Part shown: positions 1 to 5,180 of the stretch, piece by piece
How the letters are laid out: every line of letters begins with the position of its first letter
Numbering within the stretch: the stretch's first letter is position 1
Assembly (NCBI GenBank): GCA_026197015.1
Contig: JAPHRB010000055.1
Coordinates: 1 to 8,170 of the forward strand
Length of the DNA: 8,170 nucleotides
Direction: 5' to 3'
From: Gammaproteobacteria bacterium
Lineage (GTDB): Bacteria > Pseudomonadota > Gammaproteobacteria > SZUA-229
Made by a program: the position numbers and the translations under genes
Notes under the pieces: model-generated
Databases searched by the model: none
The model's input: the letters and a program-made list of their open reading frames with translations, nothing else
Told to the model about the DNA's origin: nothing

Positions 1-298
1 AGAATGATGTTTTTTATATTAGATAATTCTCCTTCAATAAATTCTCTTTTCAGCTCAAGACCAATCATGAAAAAAAATACGGCCATTAAACCATCATTCA
101 CCCATAATAGAAGAGGCTTTGCAATTTCCAGCGCACCAAATTTTATTTCAACGGGTGTATCAATTAATAGAGTGTAATAGCTTTGTAGTAGTGAATTGGC
201 CAATATAATGTCAAGTGCAGCGGCAAAAATGAGCCTTATGCCAACAGCCAACTTAAGTCGTAAAAATTAAATAATGATGTCTCTAGATGATTTTTCAT
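1..298 (-). pseudogene. nhaA: NhaA-type Na+/H+ antiporter, 5' part, apparent frameshift
   Basis: NhaA is an inner-membrane antiporter that expels Na+ in exchange for protons. Translating the minus strand from about 266 down to 1 gives the family's N-terminal region: a hydrophobic first helix ending DIILANS, then DTPVEIKFGALEIAKP, then LLLWVNDGLMAVFFFMIGLE followed by LKREFIEGELS. The Asp in WVND matches the essential Asp65 of E. coli NhaA. The likely start is ATG at 298-296 (MKNHLETSLFNF), but that frame runs into a stop after about 20 codons. The family-like frame (FLRLKLAVGIRLI...) is preceded directly by TAA. The two join if one T is added to the T5 run (262-266 on the minus strand). The gene may thus be broken, or the base lost in sequencing. 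The rest lies off the left edge. The family call is firm; the pseudogene status is not. Confidence 0.8.
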
Positions 299-403
299 AA
301 ACAATTTCTTTTAGTTCCTTAGTTCTACTCTACATGTTGTTGAAATATTCAATATAAATCATTGTAAATGAGTTGGCGGATAAATTTGTCAGGCTGACTA
401 TGG

Positions 404-421
404 TATTTTTAATTAAAAATA
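404..421. repeat. 18-bp perfect AT palindrome
   Basis: TATTTTT and AAAAATA flank a central AATT, giving a perfectly self-complementary 18-mer. It lies between two divergent genes, so a terminator role is unlikely. It could be a binding site for an AT-preferring protein, or simply a by-product of low GC content. Confidence 0.5.
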
Positions 422-429
422 ATAACGTG

Positions 430-443
430 TATAGATAGTTATC
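430..443 (+). promoter_or_regulatory. Possible operator half, shared with cbbL upstream region
   Basis: TATAGATAGTTATC is identical over 14 bases to the reverse complement of part of the palindrome at 2880-2897. It lies about 100 bp before the small gene at 546. Sharing between two intergenic regions of one locus suggests a common regulator. A LysR-type protein such as CbbR would be the usual candidate near cbb genes, but this is inference. Confidence 0.35.
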
Positions 444-535
444 AATGATAAGCATTGGGAATTTAAATTTAATTAAAAGTCATAATCTCTGTACTATTCA
501 CTGTCGTAAATATAATCAATATTGATATTAATATT

Positions 536-540
536 AAGGT
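536..540 (+). promoter_or_regulatory. Ribosome binding site of small ORF
   Basis: AAGGT lies 5 nt before the ATG at 546. This favours that ATG over an in-frame TTG at 522, which has no Shine-Dalgarno-like sequence upstream. Confidence 0.6.
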
Positions 541-545
541 TTATC

Positions 546-821
546 ATGATAAAAAGAGAAGAAAGTTTACTTGATAGTATAAAAAAAGCGTTTTCTGCAT
601 TCTCTTATGAGTATAGTGGTGAAATGCTTTCTTCACATAGTAAAAATCAGGTGTTGTCTGGGATATCCAATGATAAATCAGCCAGGGACAAATTAGCCAG
701 GGCTAAATTAGTCAAAGATAATAGTTCTAGTGTGTTAAATAAAAGCACAAATTCTAAGATGATTAATCCTGCCTATGACAGGCTGGGGAATAAGCCAAAA
801 ATATTAACAAAGAATAGGTAG
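546..821 (+). CDS. Small basic, probably disordered protein of unknown function
   Basis: The product is 91 residues and is not recognised as any family. It starts with a short amphipathic stretch (about 5-22, SLLDSIKKAFSAFS). A Ser/Asn/Lys-rich region follows, with no hydrophobic core, signal peptide or membrane helix, so most of it is probably disordered. Two short segments recall alpha-carboxysome proteins. KLARAK (49-54) resembles the start of the Arg-rich RuBisCO-binding repeats of CsoS2 (LARARR). NPAYDR (74-79) matches, from memory, a hexamer in the disordered N-terminus of Halothiobacillus CsoSCA. Such short matches can be chance. The start is set by AAGGT upstream. It lies on the same strand as csoS1D, 260 bp before it, so it could share the locus's regulation but is probably not in the same transcript. 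That it is a gene is likely; its role is open. Confidence 0.6.
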   Translation: MIKREESLLDSIKKAFSAFSYEYSGEMLSSHSKNQVLSGISNDKSARDKLARAKLVKDNSSSVLNKSTNSKMINPAYDRLGNKPKILTKNR

Positions 822-1081
822 CTTAATAATGACAATATTATATTTCCTGATGTCATATTAACTTCAGGTGCTTTCAAATAACTCATGAATGTAAAAAAGT
901 AACTAAAAGTTACATTATATTCCACATATGTCTGCTTTTGTTGATTGATAGACGATAATCTATCAATTGTCTATTTAATATTTACTTGTATATAGCTATG
1001 AGGTTTTTTAATATTTTATGTAAGAAATACAGGTATCTATCTTTTGGATATTTAAATGCAAAAGAAAATAGTGAATAACAC
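822..1081. other. Intergenic region before csoS1D
   Basis: This AT-rich DNA holds the inverted repeat at 944-967. After the small gene there is a weak hairpin (CCTGA 846-850 with TCAGG 864-868) with no T tract. A poor promoter candidate is TTGTCT (967-972) with TATATA (989-994), spacing 16. No ORF or RNA gene was seen. The csoS1D start has no clear Shine-Dalgarno sequence. Confidence 0.4.
944..967. promoter_or_regulatory. Inverted repeat upstream of csoS1D
   Basis: ATTGATAG and CTATCAAT are perfect 8-bp arms around an 8-base spacer, about 115 bp before csoS1D. No T run follows, which speaks against an intrinsic terminator. The symmetric GATAG/CTATC arms with this spacing suit a dimeric regulator's operator. 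The binding protein is unknown. Confidence 0.45.
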
Positions 1082-1696
1082 ATGGTAAAACTTAAAACAT
1101 ATGTTTATATAGATTCATTGCAGCCGCAGTTAGCAGAATACATGGCTTCTGTGTCACAGGGATTTCCTCCTGTACCAGGTGATGCTTGTCTGTGGGTTGA
1201 AGTTTCACCAGGTATGGCCATTCATCGAGTTACTGATATTGCATTAAAAGCATCGCAGGTGAAACTGACACAACAAATTGTTGAACGCGCTTATGGTTCA
1301 ATGGTTATACATCACAGGGATCAAAGTGATGTGATTGAGTCAGGTAGAATATTGTTGTCGCATATTGATGCTGCTGTAAACGATCGTGAGCATTGCGATA
1401 TTGAATGGCATGATATTATTCATGGCATGACAGCAGAACACGCTGTTTTGATTAACCGTCAGCATCGAGGTGGTTCAATGATATTACCTGGTGAAAGCAT
1501 GTTTATTCTCGAAGCTCAACCAGCTGGTTATATTGTTTATGCGGCTAATCAGGCAGAGAAAGCTGCCAATATTACATTGGTTGATGTGCGTGCTGTAGGT
1601 GCTTATGGTCGCTTAACAATATCTGGGAAAGAAGGTGATGTTGAAGAAGCTGCAGCCGCAGCAATCAGAGCCTTAAAAAACCCATCAAGGACATAA
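1082..1696 (+). CDS. csoS1D: Carboxysome shell protein CsoS1D (tandem BMC domain)
   Basis: CsoS1D is a shell pseudohexamer: each chain has two BMC domains, trimers stack face to face, and a large central pore opens and closes. It is thought to admit bulky metabolites such as RuBP and 3-phosphoglycerate. The 204-residue product matches recalled cyanobacterial CsoS1D nearly throughout. The first BMC domain spans about 1-100 (YIDSLQPQL, GDACLWVEVSPGMAIHRVTD, QIVERAYGS). The second spans about 101-204 (HAVLINRQHR, EPAGY-like AQPAGY, AANITLVDVRAVGAYGRL, EGDVEEAAAAAIRA). Glu68-Arg69 in VERAYGS match the pore-gating Glu-Arg pair. The long N-terminal extension of Prochlorococcus CsoS1D is missing. 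The gene lies upstream of cbbL, whereas in Halothiobacillus csoS1D sits at the far end of the locus. The ATG at 1082 is the only sensible start. The NUDIX gene begins 2 nt after its stop. Confidence 0.93.
   Translation: MVKLKTYVYIDSLQPQLAEYMASVSQGFPPVPGDACLWVEVSPGMAIHRVTDIALKASQVKLTQQIVERAYGSMVIHHRDQSDVIESGRILLSHIDAAVNDREHCDIEWHDIIHGMTAEHAVLINRQHRGGSMILPGESMFILEAQPAGYIVYAANQAEKAANITLVDVRAVGAYGRLTISGKEGDVEEAAAAAIRALKNPSRT
1687..1691 (+). promoter_or_regulatory. Ribosome binding site of NUDIX gene inside csoS1D 3' end
   Basis: AAGGA lies within the last codons of csoS1D, 7 nt before the ATG at 1699. Together with the 2-nt gap between genes, this supports translational coupling of the two. Confidence 0.65.
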
Positions 1697-1698
1697 AG

Positions 1699-2262
1699 AT
1701 GCATAGACAGGAGCTTTTAAATTTATTAAGAGATCATCATACGCGTTTTATGGACGAGTCAGGTTATGTACAACGTGCAATATCTTATATCGAACAGCAT
1801 GACAATTGTTTCTATCGTGAACTATGGCCAGTACATATCACAGGATCGGCGTGGGTAATTAATCCAGATCGAAATCGAATCTTAATGATGCATCATAAGA
1901 AACATGATCAATGGTTTCAGCCTGGTGGTCATGCAGATGGGGATGCAGATATTGTGCGTGTCGCCCTTCGTGAAACAGCAGAAGAAACGGGTATAGATAT
2001 ATCACAGGTTAATTTATTAGATTTAAGTGTATTTGATGTTGATATGCATAACATTCCAGCTATGGGGAATGAACCACAACATAAACATATTGATATAAGA
2101 TTTCTGGTGGAAATAGACGATAACATATTCGTGCCTGGAAATAATGAATCACACCAGGTGTTATGGGTTAATTTGTATGAAGTCACTCGTTATAATAATA
2201 ACCGTTCAACTTATCGTATGCTGGAAAAAACGCGGCAACTACGTAATATTTTAGCTGCCTGA
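1699..2262 (+). CDS. NUDIX hydrolase coupled to csoS1D
   Basis: NUDIX enzymes hydrolyse a nucleoside diphosphate linked to another group, using metals held by the Nudix box. The 187-residue product has a helical N-terminal part (1-45), then the Nudix fold. The box is at 77-99: G77, then RETAEETGI at 91-99, which keeps R91, E92, E95 and E96, the core catalytic and metal ligands. The outer Glu (Gx5E) is Ala83, and the usual hydrophobic residue after RE is Thr93. WFQPGGHADGD before the box and the DMHNIPAMGNEPQHKHIDIRF segment (115-135) are typical of a broad, poorly characterised bacterial NUDIX group, so the substrate cannot be named. The 2-nt gap to csoS1D implies co-expression. A housekeeping role for nucleotides or sugar phosphates near the carboxysome is only inference. 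It converges on the PurE-like gene, 25 bp away. Confidence 0.88.
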   Translation: MHRQELLNLLRDHHTRFMDESGYVQRAISYIEQHDNCFYRELWPVHITGSAWVINPDRNRILMMHHKKHDQWFQPGGHADGDADIVRVALRETAEETGIDISQVNLLDLSVFDVDMHNIPAMGNEPQHKHIDIRFLVEIDDNIFVPGNNESHQVLWVNLYEVTRYNNNRSTYRMLEKTRQLRNILAA

Positions 2263-2287
2263 TAATTATTGCAAATGTTTATTATGA

Positions 2288-2767
2288 TCAAGAATTGTAT
2301 CCAGGTTTTTCTAGTAAATCTTTCTTGAATTCATTCTGATTACGGTAATTAATTAAATTTTTACGGATACGCGGGTGTTTATTAGCGAGCATACCTGCTG
2401 CAAATAAAGCGGCATTGGCTGCACCTTCTACTCCAGTATCCTGCATTCTAATAGTGTTTATTTTATTGTTATTTGAATCACATTCTATTTTCTGTCCGTT
2501 AGAATCATTTATTTGTATTCCAAGTACGGGCACTTCTGTTTTAGAAGCAATAATTCCAGGTAAATATGTCTTTCCAGTGGAGCCGGCAATGATAATTTCG
2601 AGGCCGCGATTTATTGCTTTGCTTGCATATTCATGTAGTTGATTAGAGTTTTTGTTTGCCGTAATGATACGAGCTTCATAGGAAATTCCTAAATGCGCAA
2701 GTAATTGCGCTGTATGTTTCATGGTGTTCCACTGTGATCTTGAGCCTAAAACAATGCCGACTTGCAT
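2288..2767 (-). CDS. PurE-family protein lacking the catalytic signatures
   Basis: The 159-residue product has the PurE (N5-CAIR mutase / AIR carboxylase) fold: VGIVLGSRSQWNTM (3-16), EIIIAGSTGKTYLPGIIASK (57-76), VPVLGI (79-84) and GAANAALFAAGMLA (115-128). Key residues differ from E. coli PurE. GSxSDW has become GSRSQW (Asp to Gln12). SAHRTP has become TANKNS at 36-41, so the catalytic His is Asn38 and the phosphate-binding Arg is Lys39. The AGAGGAAH loop is AGSTGKTY, and the QMPxGxPV loop is replaced by a polar Asn-rich stretch (86-111). The reading frame is intact, and AGAGGG-type RBS bases (2775-2780, minus) lie 7 nt before the ATG, so it looks expressed rather than decayed. It is unlikely to make purines. 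It is divergent from cbbL with about 500 bp shared. A new ligand, a structural role, or slow decay are all possible. Confidence 0.8.
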   Translation of the reverse strand: MQVGIVLGSRSQWNTMKHTAQLLAHLGISYEARIITANKNSNQLHEYASKAINRGLEIIIAGSTGKTYLPGIIASKTEVPVLGIQINDSNGQKIECDSNNNKINTIRMQDTGVEGAANAALFAAGMLANKHPRIRKNLINYRNQNEFKKDLLEKPGYNS

Positions 2768-2879
2768 ATTCTTACCCTCTTATAAAAGCACCTAAGTAAC
2801 TTACATGCCTGTTAATAAAACATTGTTAAAAGGTAACGTTATTCTTGTTGCAGGAATAATCAAAAGATTCTTATAAAGA

Positions 2880-2897
2880 TATAGATAACTATCTATA
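2880..2897. promoter_or_regulatory. 18-bp palindrome, likely operator for cbbL / PurE-like gene
   Basis: TATAGATA and TATCTATA are perfect 8-bp arms around a central AC. It lies about 115 bp before the PurE-like start and about 370 bp before cbbL. Fourteen bases recur, inverted, at 430-443, and TAGATAGT recurs at 2971-2978. The site fits the T-N11-A pattern of LysR-type regulators, but that pattern is loose. Confidence 0.45.
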
Positions 2898-3254
2898 AAA
2901 CAGGATTTTTATTTCAATTAGTTATTAGGGGTTTCATGTATAAACTTGTGTGCAGGTTAATGCATAAGATTAGATAGTCGTGTTTATATGAATGCCTTTT
3001 ATGTAATTATTCTGAAAAATATTTATTTTTAATTTAAACAAAATAAAGAATGACTATTTAATGTGATGTTTTTTATCTGTTGATTGAGAGGCGTTTATTA
3101 ATATTTAAGTGCATTGTTTTAGTTGTTTTTCATGCATAGATTAAAAGCTATGAATTATTAATAAAATATCAATTGGAACCATGAGTATATCTTGTCATAT
3201 GATTTGCCACAGTTAATTAAGTAATGAATGTTTTTAGCAACTAACTAAAGAGAC

Positions 3255-3259
3255 AGGAG
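3255..3259 (+). promoter_or_regulatory. Ribosome binding site of cbbL
   Basis: AGGAG lies 6 nt before the cbbL ATG, the strongest Shine-Dalgarno sequence in the window. This fits the high expression of RuBisCO. Confidence 0.75.
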
Positions 3260-3265
3260 TAGACA

Positions 3266-4678
3266 ATGTCAGAGAATGCTTATAAAGCGGGTGTTAAGGA
3301 ATACCGCGAAAAATATTGGACACCAGATTATGCTCCACTTGATACAGACCTTTTGGCATGTTTCAAAGTGACTGGGCAGCCTGGTGTTCCGCGTGAAGAA
3401 GTTGCTGCTGCCGTAGCTGCAGAAAGTTCAACAGGCACATGGAGTACAGTTTGGTCAGAGTTTTTGACGGATATGGAATATTACAAAGGACGTGCTTATC
3501 GGATAGAGGATGTACCAGGTGACTCTGAATCATTTTATACATTTATTGCATACCCACTGGATTTATTTGAAGAGGGTTCGATTGTAAATGTACTGACTTC
3601 ACTGGTTGGTAACGTATTCGGTTTTAAAGCGCTTAAGCATCTTCGTTTAGAAGATATACGTTTCCCAATGGCTTTCATTAAAACTTGTGGTGGTCCACCT
3701 GCGGGCATACAGGTTGAGCGTGATCGTCTGAATAAATACGGTCGACCATTACTTGGTGCAACAATCAAACCAAAACTAGGTTTATCAGCTAAAAACTATG
3801 GTCGTGCAGTTTATGAATGTTTACGTGGTGGTCTGGATTTAACTAAAGATGACGAGAACGTAAACTCTCAACCCTTTATGCGCTGGCGTGATCGTTTTGA
3901 ATTTGTTGCTGAGGCAATCAGAAAAGCTGAGATGGAAACAGGTGAGCGTAAAGGTCATTACCTGAATGTAACCGCGGCGACCCCTGAAGATATGTATGAG
4001 CGTGCCCAGTTCGCTAAAGAATTAGGTATGCCAATTATTATGCATGACTTCCTGACGGGTGGTTTTACAGCGAATACGGGTCTGGCGAATTACTGTCGTA
4101 AAAATAGCATGTTGTTACACATACATCGTGCAATGCATGCAGTTATCGATCGTCATCCAAAGCACGGTATCCACTTCCGCGTTTTAGCTAAATGTTTACG
4201 TTTGTCTGGTGGCGATCATCTGCACACAGGTACGGTTGTAGGCAAGCTGGAAGGTGACCGAAATTCAACGCTTGGTTTTGTAGATCAGTTACGTGAATCT
4301 TTTGTTCCTGAAGATCGTTCACGAGGTGTTTTCTTCGATCAGGACTGGGGTTCAATGCCTGGTGTATTCGCAGTAGCATCTGGTGGTATACACGTTTGGC
4401 ATATGCCTGCACTACTTAACATCTTTGGTGATGATTCAGTGCTTCAGTTTGGTGGTGGTACACAAGGTCACCCATGGGGCAATGCAGCAGGTGCAGCAGC
4501 TAATCGTGTTGCTTTGGAAGCATGTGTTAAGGCGCGTAATGAAGGACGTGAACTTGAGCGTGAAGCACGTGACATTCTTGGTGCGGCAGCTCGTACCAGT
4601 CCTGAACTGGCAATTGCAATGGAAACATGGAAAGAAATTAAGTTTGAGTTTGAAACTGTTGACAAACTTGACATTTAA
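3266..4678 (+). CDS. cbbL: RuBisCO large subunit, form IA (carboxysomal)
   Basis: This subunit catalyses carboxylation of ribulose 1,5-bisphosphate to two 3-phosphoglycerates, as L8S8 inside the carboxysome. The 470 residues are full length. All active-site elements are seen: E53 in the N-terminal TGTW region, K168 and K170 in GATIKPKLGLS, carbamylated K194 with D196 and E197 in LDLTKDDEN, H287 in HIHRAMH, and loop-6 K327 in GTVVGKLEGD. Numbering runs 7 below spinach throughout. Tyr72 in EYYKGRAYRIEDVPGD is at the position reported to contact CsoS2 N-repeats in Halothiobacillus. KALKHLRLEDIRFPMAF and LAKCLRLSGGD resemble, from memory, marine cyanobacterial form IA. It is the first gene of the cso operon, followed by cbbS. 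Just past the stop is a diverged second copy of its last codons. Confidence 0.98.
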   Translation: MSENAYKAGVKEYREKYWTPDYAPLDTDLLACFKVTGQPGVPREEVAAAVAAESSTGTWSTVWSEFLTDMEYYKGRAYRIEDVPGDSESFYTFIAYPLDLFEEGSIVNVLTSLVGNVFGFKALKHLRLEDIRFPMAFIKTCGGPPAGIQVERDRLNKYGRPLLGATIKPKLGLSAKNYGRAVYECLRGGLDLTKDDENVNSQPFMRWRDRFEFVAEAIRKAEMETGERKGHYLNVTAATPEDMYERAQFAKELGMPIIMHDFLTGGFTANTGLANYCRKNSMLLHIHRAMHAVIDRHPKHGIHFRVLAKCLRLSGGDHLHTGTVVGKLEGDRNSTLGFVDQLRESFVPEDRSRGVFFDQDWGSMPGVFAVASGGIHVWHMPALLNIFGDDSVLQFGGGTQGHPWGNAAGAAANRVALEACVKARNEGRELEREARDILGAAARTSPELAIAMETWKEIKFEFETVDKLDI

Positions 4679-4698
4679 TACCGTTGATAAATTGGGCA
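4649..4698 (+). repeat. Diverged 25-bp tandem duplication at cbbL 3' end
   Basis: Bases 4649-4673 and 4674-4698 align without gaps at 18 of 25 positions. The first encodes FETVDKLD at the CbbL C-terminus. The second would encode FNTVDKLG, in another frame and past the stop. Most changes inside TVDKL are synonymous. This looks like an old tandem duplication. Confidence 0.5.
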
Positions 4699-4720
4699 TG
4701 CTTTTAAAGCTTGGCCCAGT
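4691..4720 (+). promoter_or_regulatory. Hairpin between cbbL and cbbS
   Basis: TGGGC (4693-4697) pairs with GCCCA (4714-4718), and GCTT (4700-4703) with AAGC (4707-4710). This gives a two-part stem with a 3-base loop and a small internal loop. No T run follows. It probably stabilises or processes the mRNA rather than ending it, helping to set cbbL and cbbS levels. Confidence 0.5.
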
Positions 4721-4764
4721 TATATAAAACTAGTGAACAAGATAAAGATTACGAGGATACAAAC

Positions 4765-5109
4765 ATGTCAAATAATTATACCGAGGGTGATTTTCAAACT
4801 GCCCAAACATTGGAAACTTTTGGTTTTCTACCAAAGTTGACACAAGAAGAAATTCATTCGCAGATTGCATACATCATTGCGAATAACTGGACGCCTGCTA
4901 TTGAGCATGAGCATCCAAGTGGTTCAAGCAATCATTACTGGACAATGTGGAAGCTACCGTTTTTTGGCGAACGCGACCTAGGTAAAGTTGTTGATGAGTT
5001 GGAAGCGTGTGGTAGAGCTTATCCAGATCACCACATTCGTTTACTTGGTTACGATAACTATACCCAAAGTCAGGGTTCAGCCTTTGTAGTACGTGAAGGG
5101 CGAGTTTAA
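4765..5109 (+). CDS. cbbS: RuBisCO small subunit, form IA
   Basis: This is the small subunit of L8S8 RuBisCO; four cap each end of the large-subunit octamer and support catalysis and stability. The product is 114 residues, normal for form IA. Family motifs are visible in order: TLETFGFLPKLTQEEI (15-30), QIAYIIANNWTPAIEHEHP (33-51), YWTMWKLPFFGERD (58-71), VVDELEACGRAYPDHHIRLLGYDNYTQSQG (75-104) and AFVVREGRV at the end. The ATG at 4765 is chosen because MSNNYTEGDFQT fits the usual N-terminus and GAGGA (4753-4757) lies 7 nt before it. An in-frame TTG at 4711 would add 18 atypical residues and sits inside the hairpin. It is 86 bp after cbbL in the same operon. With CbbL it forms the surface that binds CsoS2 N-repeats. 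Confidence 0.97.
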   Translation: MSNNYTEGDFQTAQTLETFGFLPKLTQEEIHSQIAYIIANNWTPAIEHEHPSGSSNHYWTMWKLPFFGERDLGKVVDELEACGRAYPDHHIRLLGYDNYTQSQGSAFVVREGRV

Positions 5110-5124
5110 GCGTGTTTTTCACGC
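5110..5124 (+). promoter_or_regulatory. Hairpin between cbbS and csoS2
   Basis: GCGTG and CACGC form a perfect 5-bp stem around a TTTTT loop, starting at the base after the cbbS stop. No T run follows the stem, so it is a weak terminator at best. A stem-loop at this junction would suit attenuation or mRNA end protection, explaining more RuBisCO than shell message. Confidence 0.5.
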
Positions 5125-5180
5125 CGTATTAAAAAGTAAATTTTGGCAATCACAAACATGATGATGCGATGGGGTTAACA

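Larger units (their letters stand above)
299..545. other. Divergent intergenic region, nhaA / small ORF
   Basis: This AT-rich stretch separates the minus-strand nhaA start from the plus-strand small gene. It holds a perfect 18-bp AT palindrome (404-421) and a 14-bp motif (430-443) that recurs as part of the palindrome upstream of cbbL. No RNA gene or convincing ORF is visible. Several weak -10-like hexamers occur, for example TACTAT at 492-497, but no good -35 partner was found, so no promoter is assigned. Confidence 0.5.
2768..3265. other. Divergent regulatory region, PurE-like / cbbL
   Basis: About 500 bp with no supportable gene. It contains an 18-bp palindrome (2880-2897), a TAGATAGT copy (2971-2978), a small TAACGTTA palindrome (2834-2841) and the cbbL ribosome binding site. 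A possible promoter is TTGATT (3080-3085) with TATTTA (3102-3107), but many such hexamers are expected in DNA this AT-rich. Carboxysome operons of proteobacteria are usually activated here by CbbR. No cbbR gene is adjacent in this window. Confidence 0.55.

Noticed and set aside
2260..2292. Terminator between the convergent NUDIX and PurE-like genes
   Set aside because: Only a few AT pairs with bulges can form, and there is no GC-rich stem.
2350..2393. PurE-like gene taken as the housekeeping purE
   Set aside because: The catalytic His and the phosphate-binding motifs are replaced, so a normal purine function is unlikely.
2567..2587. GSTGKT in the PurE-like protein as a Walker A motif
   Set aside because: The Gly expected five residues before GKT is Ile; the segment aligns with the PurE AGAGGAAH loop instead.
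2415..2642. Plus-strand open frame opposite the PurE-like gene
   Set aside because: The minus-strand reading has clear family homology and a ribosome binding site; this one has neither.
4188..4412. Antisense open frame inside cbbL
   Set aside because: Shadow of a strongly conserved gene; no RBS and no recognisable protein features. The same holds for the other frames opposite or inside cbbL, cbbS, csoS2 and csoSCA.
4711..4764. TTG-initiated N-terminal extension of cbbS
   Set aside because: It lies in the hairpin, lacks a ribosome binding site, and adds residues not seen in RuBisCO small subunits.
5169..5180. Upstream ATG as csoS2 start
   Set aside because: No Shine-Dalgarno sequence precedes it, while GGGG is well placed for the ATG at 5181.
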